Origin: Paenibacillus mesophilus
Lineage (GTDB): Bacteria > Bacillota > Bacilli > Paenibacillales > NBRC-103111
NCBI RefSeq assembly: GCF_005938385.1
Contig: NZ_VCRA01000019.1
Coordinates: forward strand, 1 to 64,000
DNA: 64,000 nt
Reading direction: 5' to 3'
The notes below the pieces were generated by a model. That model had not been told where the DNA came from. It ran no database searches and worked only from the letters and a program-made list of their open reading frames with translations. Positions within the stretch are counted from its first letter, which is position 1; every line of letters starts with the position of its first letter. This document shows positions 1 to 7,080 of this stretch, piece by piece. Both the position numbers and the translations under genes were made by a program.

Positions 1-331
1 AGGCGAAACAGTGTGCCGTAGACGGTACGAATTAAGAAGCTTTGGTGGGGTATTTCACCTAGTTGACGATTGAATACCCCAAACAAGAGTATTTGATTAA
101 CTTTTAGGCAAGTAAATCGACAGTCTCAAACCTACAGTTAAATTCTTTCGTTTTGTTCATTTAATTGATTTTCAATGATTTTAACCGCATGTTTTCCTTT
201 ATAATGAAGCCAAAACACCCATTTTCCCGAAATACCTGCATGTTTTCCAGTTGGCAGCGTCCTAACTCACAAAATGTCCCCTTGGCTCATGTCAACGTCA
301 ATGACAAAACCGAGGGGACATCTACCTTAGC
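1..331. other. Intergenic stretch without a recognisable gene
   Basis: No open reading frame with a ribosome binding site is visible here. There is an isolated 9-bp dyad with arms GGGGTATT and AATACCCC around 45-87, not followed by a T-tract, and a terminator-like dyad at 275-320 that serves the minus-strand gene ending at 332. Nothing else could be supported. Confidence 0.5.
275..320 (-). terminator. Probable terminator of the 332-784 gene
   Basis: The arms TGTCCCCTTGG and CCGAGGGGACA form an 11-bp stem with one wobble pair. Read on the minus strand the stem is followed by ATTTTGTG, just past the stop codon at 332. The loop is long (about 24 nt), so termination efficiency is uncertain. Confidence 0.5.
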
Positions 332-784
332 CTAATATTCATTGCGGCGCTTGCGGAATAAACGAACGACAGCAAATATAGCGACGGCCCACAGTACTAA
401 ACTGATTATCGATAATACGGGGAATCCAAGGGAAAACCCGGAAAACGGGTTAAACAACGAACCCAGAATCGTACCGAGAGCAAGTCCTCCGAACAATCCG
501 CCAAAAAAACCTCCGAATCCCGTTCGCGGAGCAGGTGTCGTTCTGGGCGTGGTCGGAGTGCGGGCCGCATTGTCCGGTCTCGCCGGAGTCGTACGGGCAG
601 GTGTTCCGACTCCCGGATTATAGCCTTGTCTCGGCGAACGGAAGCTGCCGCGCTTGAACGGCTCGAACGTACCGGGTTGTCCGGTTTCCTCCTGTGATTG
701 ATATTCCTCCCCATATACGGCGGCCGGCGTATTTCCGAACATGAGCATGGGAATCAACACGAACATCATGATCCATTTTTTCAT
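332..784 (-). CDS. Small secreted or membrane protein, Pro/Thr-rich, unknown function
   Basis: 150 aa. The N-terminus is a clear signal peptide (MKKWIMMFVLIPMLMFG, cleavage probably after AAVYGE or earlier). It is followed by a low-complexity segment rich in Pro, Thr, Arg and Ala (about residues 55-88), a Gly/Phe-rich stretch (FGGFFGGLFGGLALG, about 90-105) that looks like a glycine-zipper membrane segment, a second hydrophobic helix (about 118-142) and a basic tail RKRRNEY. The start is supported by GGAGGTG at 797-803, 12 nt upstream. This architecture occurs in short Firmicute membrane proteins of unknown function; I cannot name a family. It is monocistronic, divergent from the next gene. 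Confidence 0.7.
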   Translation of the reverse strand: MKKWIMMFVLIPMLMFGNTPAAVYGEEYQSQEETGQPGTFEPFKRGSFRSPRQGYNPGVGTPARTTPARPDNAARTPTTPRTTPAPRTGFGGFFGGLFGGLALGTILGSLFNPFSGFSLGFPVLSIISLVLWAVAIFAVVRLFRKRRNEY

Positions 785-919
785 TCCGACTTATTACACC
801 TCCATCTTTTAGCGTCTCCATACGATCCTTTATCCATGCAGCAGGTTTGTTAGATAGAGGTTTAATGCATCTATGGATCGAATTGTGTTCTTATAAAACC
901 AATGGAGAGGTTAATGAAA

Positions 920-1480
920 ATGAAATTTATTTTAATATTCGGACCGCAAGCGGTCGGCAAGATGACCGTCGGGCAGGAGCTCGAGAAAATAACCGGATTG
1001 AAGCTTTTTCACAATCATATGAGTATTGAAATGGTTGCCCCCTTTTTTAGTTACGGCACGGCCCCGGGGAAAAGATTAGTCAAACTGTTTCGTCAAGCGA
1101 TATTTGAAGAAGTGGCGAATAGTGACTTGGACGGATTGATTTTCACCTACCTTTGGTCGTTTGACCGCCAGGCCGATTGGGACTATGTAGAGAGTGTTTG
1201 CCGCATATTCGAATCGAAGGGCGGCATTGTTTGTTTTGTAGAATTGGAAGCAGAGCTGGAACTAAGATTGGAACGCAATAAAAGCCCACACAGACTCTTG
1301 CATAAGCCTACGAAAAGAAATATCGAATTCTCCGAAAACGATCTGATCTCCAAGATGGAGAATAATCGGCTGAACTCTTACGATGGTGAAATCAAAAGAG
1401 AGAATTACATGAGAATCAACAATTCAACGTTGAGCCCGGACATGGTCGCCAGCATGATCAAGCAGAGGTTTGACTTATAG
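920..1480 (+). CDS. P-loop kinase-like protein (AAA/shikimate-kinase-like)
   Basis: 186 aa from the ATG at 920, chosen because GGAGAGG at 904-910 lies 9 nt upstream; ATGs at 902 and 914 are overlapped by or too close to that site. The N-terminus carries a Walker A loop GPQAVGKMT (residues 8-16) after a beta strand, as in small nucleotide or metabolite kinases. An Arg-rich lid-like segment follows (LRLERNKSPHRLLHKPTKR, about 115-133). The length suits stand-alone P-loop kinases of the shikimate/adenylate kinase fold; the substrate cannot be told from the sequence. Such orphans are frequent in Paenibacillus and Bacillus genomes. Confidence 0.7.
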   Translation: MKFILIFGPQAVGKMTVGQELEKITGLKLFHNHMSIEMVAPFFSYGTAPGKRLVKLFRQAIFEEVANSDLDGLIFTYLWSFDRQADWDYVESVCRIFESKGGIVCFVELEAELELRLERNKSPHRLLHKPTKRNIEFSENDLISKMENNRLNSYDGEIKRENYMRINNSTLSPDMVASMIKQRFDL

Positions 1481-1504
1481 AGAAGTATATTGAACTGGCG
1501 GTGA

Positions 1505-1533
1505 TTGAGAATCGCTTCATTCTTCTGTATAAT
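1505..1533 (+). promoter_or_regulatory. Sigma-A promoter of the leader/methyltransferase unit
   Basis: TTGAGA (1505-1510) and TATAAT (1528-1533) are separated by exactly 17 nt. Transcription would start near 1540 and give a leader of about 300 nt before the methyltransferase start at 1841. Confidence 0.75.
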
Positions 1534-1566
1534 GTGAATATTCGTATGGATGGAGGGATGAGAGCG

Positions 1567-1608
1567 TTGATGATGATGGCCGTATTCCTGACAGTTGTTA
1601 TCAGTTAA
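1567..1608 (+). CDS. Putative 13-residue leader peptide
   Basis: A short ORF (TTG 1567 or ATG 1570, stop 1606) has a good ribosome binding site GGAGGG at 1552-1557 and begins about 27 nt after the predicted transcription start. It encodes a hydrophobic peptide MMMMAVFLTVVIS. The ending VVIS after hydrophobic residues recalls the arrest segments of macrolide-inducible erm leader peptides (IFVI in ErmCL), but that similarity is a visual impression only. It is followed within 35 nt by a terminator hairpin, the layout expected of ribosome-mediated attenuation. Confidence 0.4.
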   Translation: MMMMAVFLTVVIS

Positions 1609-1640
1609 TCATGAACTGAATAACACCGGCGGCACGTTGG

Positions 1641-1673
1641 AATCCGAAAACCGTTATTTCGGGTTTTATTTTT
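1641..1673 (+). terminator. Leader terminator 1
   Basis: AATCCGAAA (1641-1649) pairs with TTTCGGGTT (1657-1665) with one T-G wobble, followed by TTATTTTT. It lies between the leader ORF and the methyltransferase gene. Confidence 0.65.
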
Positions 1674-1731
1674 CATGGATTCTTCATGCTGCTGACTGTC
1701 AAGGAACGGAATAGTCAACACGCTCTCTTCC

Positions 1732-1757
1732 AAGGACCCTGCAAGCGGGGCCTTTTT
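1732..1757 (+). terminator. Leader terminator 2
   Basis: AAGGACCC (1732-1739) pairs with GGGGCCTT (1747-1754) with one mismatch, running into a T5 tract. A 42-codon ORF without a visible ribosome binding site (ATG 1686, stop 1812-1814) runs through this hairpin and the next. Confidence 0.6.
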
Positions 1758-1767
1758 GTGTATGAGG

Positions 1768-1804
1768 AAGCGCGAATGGACTTTTGTTCATTTGCGCTTT
1801 TTTT
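1768..1804 (+). terminator. Leader terminator 3
   Basis: Arms AAGCGCGAATGGAC and GTTCATTTGCGCTT form a 14-bp stem (two wobble pairs) with a TTTT loop, followed by T7. It ends only about 36 nt before the methyltransferase start, so the gene can be expressed only by read-through or antitermination. Confidence 0.75.
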
Positions 1805-1840
1805 GTACCCATAATCCCGAGTACGAAGGAGAAATGAAAA

Positions 1841-2863
1841 GTGGCATCGATTATTGCAACGGTATTGCCGGGGCTCGAACACGTTTTGGAGAACGAGATT
1901 CGGACTAAGATTACAGACGCTACCATTGAAACGATAGAACGAGGCAAAGTTTATTTTAATTCGTGCTTACCTACTGACGCGTTACTGGTTTTACGGACGG
2001 CAGACAACCTATACAAATGGATTCATCGGTTTCGGGTCGGCCCCCATAAGATTCACTTGGCCGGCATCGAACAGGAGATTTCCCGGATTGAATTATGTTG
2101 GCCGAATAGAAACCGCGCGAGACCCGTTAGCTTTAAAGTCAATGCAAGCCGTATAGGCAAGCATACTTATTCCCGGTTTGAAGCTGCCGAAGCTTGTGCA
2201 CGAGGGATCGCGAAACGTGCCGCCACTTGCTCTCATGATCTTTCCGGAACACATGAAATGGAGTTTCGGCTTGATATCGTTCATGAAGAAGCGGTGTTCT
2301 CATTAAGGTTGACGGATGCCGCCTTCCGTTATCGGAGGGAGGAAAGAACATTCACTCACGCCGCTTTGCGTCCGACAGTCGCTCATGCTCTAGTCTGGCT
2401 ATCAAGGCCTGGAGCGACGGATGTTGTAGTCGACCCATGCTGCGGTTCGGGTACGATCGTCTCGGAACGTCTTGCGTATCCGTATTTCCAAATATGCGGG
2501 GGAGATCGAGACGAAGAAGCCGTGACCGCCGCTCAGGAAAATGTCGGCATCAACGATCATGTACCGATTCAACTTTGGGACGCCCGCCGTCTCCCTCTCG
2601 ATGCGGGACATGTAGATAAAGTGGTTACCAATTTGCCGTTTGGCCGACAAATCTCGGCGGATGAGCATATACCGTCATTGTATCAAGATGTCTTCATGGA
2701 GATGAAACGGGTGTTGAAGAAGAAAGGCTTCGTCTTATGCCTAACCGATGCGGATGCTGCGCTGCATGCTGCCGCCGAGCGGATCGGGTTCTCCTGCTCC
2801 AAGGAAGCGACTCTCAGCTTAAAAGGTCTTCATCCTTCCGTCTATTTGCTCAGAAACGAGTAA
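1841..2863 (+). CDS. THUMP-domain RNA (guanine-N2) methyltransferase
   Basis: 340 aa, GTG start supported by GAAGGAG at 1825-1831. The N-terminal half (about 1-165) matches the THUMP-type RNA-binding region of the Trm14/TrmN/RlmL group. The C-terminal half is a Rossmann-fold SAM methyltransferase with motif I DPCCGSGT (198-205) and the catalytic motif IV NLPFGR (264-269), the NLPFG form typical of the Trm14/Trm11 branch that makes N2-methylguanosine in tRNA. It is close to the length of stand-alone members. The target (tRNA or rRNA) cannot be decided. Expression is probably attenuated by the leader ORF and three terminators upstream, unusual for a housekeeping tRNA methylase. Confidence 0.8.
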   Translation: MASIIATVLPGLEHVLENEIRTKITDATIETIERGKVYFNSCLPTDALLVLRTADNLYKWIHRFRVGPHKIHLAGIEQEISRIELCWPNRNRARPVSFKVNASRIGKHTYSRFEAAEACARGIAKRAATCSHDLSGTHEMEFRLDIVHEEAVFSLRLTDAAFRYRREERTFTHAALRPTVAHALVWLSRPGATDVVVDPCCGSGTIVSERLAYPYFQICGGDRDEEAVTAAQENVGINDHVPIQLWDARRLPLDAGHVDKVVTNLPFGRQISADEHIPSLYQDVFMEMKRVLKKKGFVLCLTDADAALHAAAERIGFSCSKEATLSLKGLHPSVYLLRNE

Positions 2864-2969
2864 TGCGGCTCAAATCGGCAAGTGATCTTTGTTATAATAA
2901 AGAGCCGGGCAAGATGAATATCGATCTTTTGTACTTTTCGAAAATGGCAAGTAGAGAGGAGATCCGCTC

Positions 2970-3386
2970 ATTCAAGGATACAATGTTCTTATGGTTTATA
3001 GTAAAGATTTGGATCGGCTGCTCATGTGCAAAAGAGTAAAGGACCCCTATAAAGGACTAAGCAATTTGGTTGGCGGCAAAATCGAGAGCGGAGAAACGGG
3101 GATTCAAGCAGCTTACCGAGAGCTGTTGGAAGAAACCGGCATTACGGAAGAGGATATTTCTTTACATCATATCATGGATTTTACATACTATTTGCAGCAT
3201 TGCTATGTTGAAGTGTATGCAGGCAAATTGAAGCGCGATGTTAGGGTCTCGGGGGACGAAAATGAATTGTATTGGTCCGATTTGAACCAAGATTTTTTTG
3301 ACATGACCTTATTTGCCGGTGAAGGCAATATTGGCCATATGATTGAACAAGTGAAGATGAGTCGAAGTATCCTTCTTGATGAGTAA
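2970..3386 (+). CDS. Nudix hydrolase (MutT/NUDIX family)
   Basis: The Nudix box GX5EX7REUXEEXGU is intact (GGKIESGE...RELLEETGI, about residues 28-51 counted from the ATG at 2991). The family hydrolyses nucleoside diphosphate derivatives such as oxidised NTPs. The first ATG in frame (2991) has no ribosome binding site, and the reading frame upstream encodes IQGYNVL, the usual N-terminal strand of this family. AGAGAGGAG at 2953-2961 lies 8 nt before an ATT codon at 2970, so I give 2970 as a possible non-canonical ATT start; 2991 is the conservative alternative (131 aa). No ATG, GTG or TTG exists between the upstream stop at 2952 and 2991. Confidence 0.75.
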   Translation: MQGYNVLMVYSKDLDRLLMCKRVKDPYKGLSNLVGGKIESGETGIQAAYRELLEETGITEEDISLHHIMDFTYYLQHCYVEVYAGKLKRDVRVSGDENELYWSDLNQDFFDMTLFAGEGNIGHMIEQVKMSRSILLDE

Positions 3387-3438
3387 GCGTTGCCGCACAT
3401 GCGGCGAGAAGCGATTGCTCTACATGTATCTAAAACGT

Positions 3439-3462
3439 GGCTGCCGATGCGGATCGGCAGCC
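3439..3462 (+). terminator. Hairpin after the Nudix gene
   Basis: GGCTGCCGAT (3439-3448) and ATCGGCAGCC (3453-3462) form a perfect 10-bp stem with a 4-nt loop, followed by TTGTTGCGTT rather than a clean T-tract. The same core recurs at 12272 and 29298. Confidence 0.6.
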
Positions 3463-3517
3463 TTGTTGCGTTAACGGACGCAACTCCGGCCGAGAGGAAT
3501 TGATCTGTCCTTATGCA

Positions 3518-3553
3518 TTGATTAATAATGATATATTATATATAATATATCAT
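3518..3553 (+). promoter_or_regulatory. Promoter overlapped by a perfect 26-bp palindrome
   Basis: TTGATT (3518-3523) and TATAAT (3541-3546) are 17 nt apart, a good sigma-A promoter. Positions 3528-3553 form a perfect palindrome with half-site ATGATATATTATA, covering the spacer, the -10 element and the start point. This is what a dimeric repressor operator looks like. The regulator is not evident nearby. The promoter would drive the gene starting at 3649 with a leader of about 95 nt. Confidence 0.65.
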
Positions 3554-3648
3554 AGCTCAATATGAATTTATCATTTTTATCGGTTGCCTTGACGGTGTGA
3601 TGCGTTAGGGGTCATTTGAAATGGTTGCAAATTGCGGAGGTGGGCGGA

Positions 3649-4749
3649 TTGAAGAAAAGAGTAGCGGCCGTTATTACGGAATACTGGGACATTTGTCACG
3701 CAGACGTCATTTTGACGAAGATGCTGGACGGCTTTCGGATGGACGGACGACAGTATGCTTCGACTATCGATATCGTCGCCATGTATGTGGATAAATTCCC
3801 GCCTACAGACTTGAGCCGAGGAATGGCGGCCAAGCACGGTATTCCGATTCACGGAACGATCCGGGAGGCGCTGCTGGCGGGACAATCGGAATTTGATCTG
3901 GATGGCATCATTATTATCGGGGAGCACGGCGATTATCCCGACAATGAACTCGGTCAGACGTTGTACCCGCGCCGCCTTTTTTTCGAAGAATGTCTGAAGG
4001 TTATGCTGGAATTCGATCGGATCGTTCCCGTATTTACGGATAAAGGGTTTGCCGTCGTCCGGGAAGACATCGAGTGGATGTATAGACAGATCAAGCAAAA
4101 CCGTATCCCTTTCATGTCAAGCTCCGTTGTGCCTTATTCCCCGCAGAGACCCGCCGAGAAGCCATTTCCGAACGGTGCGCCGCTCCGTAAAATGTTTGGA
4201 TTCTGTTACGGTCCTGTCGAGCGCTACGTCTATCATACGCTGGAAATGATGCAATCGATTGCGGAAAATCGGGCTTGCGGCGAATCCGGGATTTGCAGGG
4301 TCAAGGCTTATAAAGACGGTGAGGCGATCGGAAGGCTGCTGTCCGAGGAGTGGAACGGAATATACCGGACGTTGGGCGGCTATATAAACCTTCGCAACCT
4401 CGACACATTTCCGAGCGAAATAAAAGATCCCGTGTTCGTCGAATTGAACTACAAGGACGGACTGAAGTCGGGCGTGCTTATGGCGAATCCCGAAGTCGTG
4501 ACTTTTGCTTCCGCCTATCAAGTCGATGAGCAGGAGGCTCCGATATGCCGCGAGTTTCTGCTGCAAGGCGGCAAGCCTTATATTCATTTCGGCAGACTCG
4601 TGCTGGAGATCGAGAAGTTCATTCATACCGGGCGGCCGCCACACGCTGTCGAGCGATCTTTGCTTACGACCGGCGGTCTTGATGCATGCATGCGATCGTT
4701 GCATACCGGGGAAGCGATCGACACGCCTCATTTGATCGTTAATTATTAA
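3649..4749 (+). CDS. Conserved protein of unknown function
   Basis: 366 aa from the TTG at 3649, selected because GGAGGTG (3636-3642) is 6 nt upstream and gives a natural MKKRVAAVI start; the longer reading from TTG 3616 contains that ribosome binding site. No signal peptide or membrane segment is seen. The N-terminus looks like an alpha/beta, possibly Rossmann-like, fold (RVAAVITEYWDICHADVI; DGIIIIGEHGDYPDNELGQ near 95-113). A run of Asp/Glu/His residues (GEHGDYPDNE) could bind metal. I do not recognise a named family. The palindrome-controlled promoter suggests an inducible function. It converges on the SelA-like gene. Confidence 0.6.
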   Translation: MKKRVAAVITEYWDICHADVILTKMLDGFRMDGRQYASTIDIVAMYVDKFPPTDLSRGMAAKHGIPIHGTIREALLAGQSEFDLDGIIIIGEHGDYPDNELGQTLYPRRLFFEECLKVMLEFDRIVPVFTDKGFAVVREDIEWMYRQIKQNRIPFMSSSVVPYSPQRPAEKPFPNGAPLRKMFGFCYGPVERYVYHTLEMMQSIAENRACGESGICRVKAYKDGEAIGRLLSEEWNGIYRTLGGYINLRNLDTFPSEIKDPVFVELNYKDGLKSGVLMANPEVVTFASAYQVDEQEAPICREFLLQGGKPYIHFGRLVLEIEKFIHTGRPPHAVERSLLTTGGLDACMRSLHTGEAIDTPHLIVNY

Positions 4750-4763
4750 TACTTAGGAATAGG

Positions 4764-4794
4764 GAAGGCAGGGCCTAAATACGGCTCTGCCTTC
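4764..4794. terminator. Bidirectional terminator between convergent genes
   Basis: GAAGGCAG (4764-4771) pairs with CTGCCTTC (4787-4794), placed between the stop codons of two converging genes (4749 and 4805). T-tracts on either side are weak. Confidence 0.55.
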
Positions 4795-4804
4795 TCACTT
4801 ATCG

Positions 4805-5926
4805 TTATAATTGGCTAATCCACCCATATAATGCACGCATCCGCGAGAGAATCTGTTCCACTTCATCCTCTTGCAAATGCAAAGGGTTCAGCACCAGACT
4901 CCGCTTATCCGGCGATAGAGCAACGAGTATGGAAGGGGTCCCTTCCAACAGCTGCCTGCTCAGCTGCTCTGCAACTGCTGCGGGCCGATTCAGTTTCACA
5001 TGAACGAGAGGGTAATCTTGACCGGTTGGCCCGGGGTAAGCCCGTTCGGCGTTCCAGCCCGCCTCGTTTAATCCGGTGCGCAAGCGGTCGACAAGCCGTT
5101 CGTAATGTTCGTTCATCGCTTCATGGTCCAGATTGACATATCGCTCTATTGCCGCGACCAAGCCGGCAATCTCTTCCTTACCGACCTTCATCGGCCTTGC
5201 GATCGAATTTCTGGCTCCCGTGTAGAGGCGGCATGCCGCCACATAATGTTCCTTCCCGACGATAAACCCCGAGCTTTGCGGTCCGCGCAGCGTCTTGCCG
5301 CCGGAGAAGATGACCAGGTCGGCCCCCATTTCCGTATATCGCCACAGGTTGCTGACCGGAGGCAGCTGTGCAGCTGCATCGACGACGACTGGAATGCCCT
5401 TCCGACCGGAGATTCGGATGACTTCTTCCAGAGCCAGCGCTCCTTGGGTGTATTGCGGAGTATCGAAATAGATGATGCAAGCCGTGCGGTCGCCGAGCGC
5501 CGCCTCTAACTGTGCGGCAGTTGTTCCCGCCGTATCGCCGATCTCGACCAGAGTCGCCCCGGTCTGCCGGATCGCGATGTCAAAGCCGTTGCGCTGGCAT
5601 CGATGCATAACGACTTCATTTTTCGCGCCGTTATGCAGAGGCCACTCCCGCGCTTTCTCGGTATCCGCTCCCGTCATGCAGGCTGCTGTCGCCACAGACA
5701 GCGCCGCTGCGGCACCGCTCGTTATGACGGCCGCCTCATTGCGGGTAAGCCGGGCGATTTGCTCGCCCGCTTTCAGATGCAGCTGCTCCAGCGAGACGAA
5801 ATGACGGCCCGCTTCCGCCATCGCGTCCGTTACTTCAACAGGCATCAGCGATCCGCCGATCATAGTGTAAGAGTCGGCGGCGTTAATAACGGTAGTCACG
5901 CCGAGCTTGCCGTAAAAAGATGACAT
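4805..5926 (-). CDS. SelA-like PLP-dependent enzyme (aminotransferase fold)
   Basis: 373 aa; start supported by AAAGGCGG about 9 nt upstream. It belongs to the selenocysteine-synthase-like group of fold-type I PLP enzymes, which also includes D-glucosaminate-6-phosphate ammonia-lyase. Visible features: the N-terminal LGVTTVINAADSYTMIGGS, the cofactor-phosphate segment ITSGAAAALSVATA (about 68-81), the Asp in VVVDAAAQLPP (about 181-191) and the Schiff-base lysine in FSGGKTLRGPQS (Lys211). No selenocysteine machinery is nearby, so a lyase or racemase acting on an amino sugar acid or amino acid is more likely than true SelA. The neighbouring unknown gene converges on it, so they are not one operon. 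Confidence 0.75.
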   Translation of the reverse strand: MSSFYGKLGVTTVINAADSYTMIGGSLMPVEVTDAMAEAGRHFVSLEQLHLKAGEQIARLTRNEAAVITSGAAAALSVATAACMTGADTEKAREWPLHNGAKNEVVMHRCQRNGFDIAIRQTGATLVEIGDTAGTTAAQLEAALGDRTACIIYFDTPQYTQGALALEEVIRISGRKGIPVVVDAAAQLPPVSNLWRYTEMGADLVIFSGGKTLRGPQSSGFIVGKEHYVAACRLYTGARNSIARPMKVGKEEIAGLVAAIERYVNLDHEAMNEHYERLVDRLRTGLNEAGWNAERAYPGPTGQDYPLVHVKLNRPAAVAEQLSRQLLEGTPSILVALSPDKRSLVLNPLHLQEDEVEQILSRMRALYGWISQL

Positions 5927-6000
5927 GGCTTTGTCCGCCTTTCCGAAATCGTGTCGCGTTTTTGATTTATGCTTCTCCTATCATAGCATTTTTTTAACGT

Positions 6001-6117
6001 TTCAGAATGTTTAAGTTTGCTAAAGCGTTAAAGCGAACAGCGACATTCTGAACCAAGAAAAACTTCCTCTTGATCGCGGTCGCTCATCCTTGAAGTACTT
6101 CGATAGACGTTTTTCTT
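6001..6117. ncRNA. Structured intergenic element, copy A
   Basis: Two consecutive stem-loops. The first has outer arms TTCAGAATG (6001-6009) and CATTCTGAA (6044-6052), and inner arms GTTTGCT (6015-6021) and AGCGAAC (6032-6038) closing a 10-nt loop AAAGCGTTAA. The second has arms AAGAAAAAC (6055-6063) and GTTTTTCTT (6109-6117) around a 45-nt loop. A second copy at 29333-29451 keeps both loops but has different, still complementary, stem sequences. The strand of transcription is unknown; on the minus strand this copy would be the 5' leader of the SelA-like gene. Confidence 0.5.
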
Positions 6118-6183
6118 ACAAATAAATAGACACGGTACTCTGCTTTTCATACCGGATCGTTCCAAGAGGCTTAATATTGAAAA

Positions 6184-7080
6184 CTAATTGCCGGGCGGTT
6201 GGATGCCGCGCCAGGCACTTACATTGCATTGGCCATATTCATTATCACCCACAGCAACCATCGTGCCGTCCGATTTAAGGCCGAGTGTATGAGCGCAACC
6301 CACCGCAATCGCCACAATATCGCGCCAGCCACTTACATTGCATTGGCCATGCTCATTCCAGCCCACAGCCGCCACCGTACCGTCCGATTTAAGGCCGATG
6401 GTATGATGACTGCCCGCCGCTATCGCCACAATACCGTGCCAGCCGCTTACATCGCACTGGTCATGCTTATTCAACCCTACAGCCGCCACCGTGCCGTCCG
6501 ATTTAAGCCCGACGGTATGTAGGTAACCCGCCGCTGCCGCCACTATGTCGCGCCAGCCGCTTACCTTGCATTGGCCATACCGATTATTACCCACACTCGT
6601 CACCGTACCGTCCGATTTAAGCCCGACGGTATGCCAGTCACCCGCCGCCACCGCCACCATATCACGCCAGCCGCTTACCTTGCATTGGCCTTCATTATTT
6701 CGACCCACAGCCACCGCCGTGCCATCCGATTTAAGCCCGACGGTACGACGCCAACCCGCCGCAACCGCCACAATATCACGCCAGCCGCTTACATCGCATT
6801 GATCATGCTTATTCCAACCCACTGCCGTCACCGTGCCGTCCGATTTAAGCCCGATTGTATGAGCATTGCCCGTGTTCGTCGCCATATGAACATTACCAGC
6901 CGCAACCGCCACCATATCGCGCCAGCCGCTTACATCACATTGGCCATATTTATTATCACCCGCAGCAACCACCGTGCCGTCCGATTTTAGACCAACGGTA
7001 TGACGAGGACCCGCCGCTATAATATCTTTAGGCCACCGTTTCCCCTTTAACGCCGCTTCTTTCGGTGAAATGTAATCCAT
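6184..7080 (-). CDS. RCC1-like repeat protein (beta-propeller)
   Basis: 298 aa; start supported by GGAGGTAAG. The protein is made of about seven tandem repeats of 38-40 residues with the pattern HTVGLKSDGTV-AVG-N--GQC-VSGWRDIVAVAAG, the regulator-of-chromosome-condensation (RCC1) type repeat that folds into a seven-bladed propeller. No signal peptide or transmembrane segment is present, so it is probably cytoplasmic. The repeats are nearly identical at DNA level (period about 117 bp), with one degenerate longer blade near residues 58-75 (GNVHMATNTGNAHTIG). Bacterial RCC1 proteins have no agreed role; protein binding is the usual guess. Near-identical repeats suggest recent expansion. Confidence 0.8.
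   Translation of the reverse strand: MDYISPKEAALKGKRWPKDIIAAGPRHTVGLKSDGTVVAAGDNKYGQCDVSGWRDMVAVAAGNVHMATNTGNAHTIGLKSDGTVTAVGWNKHDQCDVSGWRDIVAVAAGWRRTVGLKSDGTAVAVGRNNEGQCKVSGWRDMVAVAAGDWHTVGLKSDGTVTSVGNNRYGQCKVSGWRDIVAAAAGYLHTVGLKSDGTVAAVGLNKHDQCDVSGWHGIVAIAAGSHHTIGLKSDGTVAAVGWNEHGQCNVSGWRDIVAIAVGCAHTLGLKSDGTMVAVGDNEYGQCNVSAWRGIQPPGN

Noticed and set aside
54..130. Possible terminator or riboswitch at the left edge
   Set aside because: A 9-bp dyad without a T-tract and with no conserved riboswitch motif; too little evidence.
1686..1814. 42-codon ORF running through terminators 2 and 3 of the methyltransferase leader
   Set aside because: No ribosome binding site and its codons coincide with the hairpin arms; probably fortuitous, though translation through the hairpins cannot be excluded.
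4805..5926. Selenocysteine synthase (true SelA)
   Set aside because: No SelB, selC tRNA or UGA-containing selenoprotein is visible nearby, and the sequence fits the broader SelA-like lyase group.
6199..6990. Plus-strand ORFs with repeated AAYIAL- and HRAVRFK-type phrases opposite the RCC1-like gene
   Set aside because: They are the complement of the tandem RCC1 repeats; periodicity comes from the real gene.
6184..7080. Possible CRISPR or satellite array because of about 117-bp tandem periodicity
   Set aside because: The period equals a 39-codon protein blade and the frame is open throughout; no short repeats with unique spacers.
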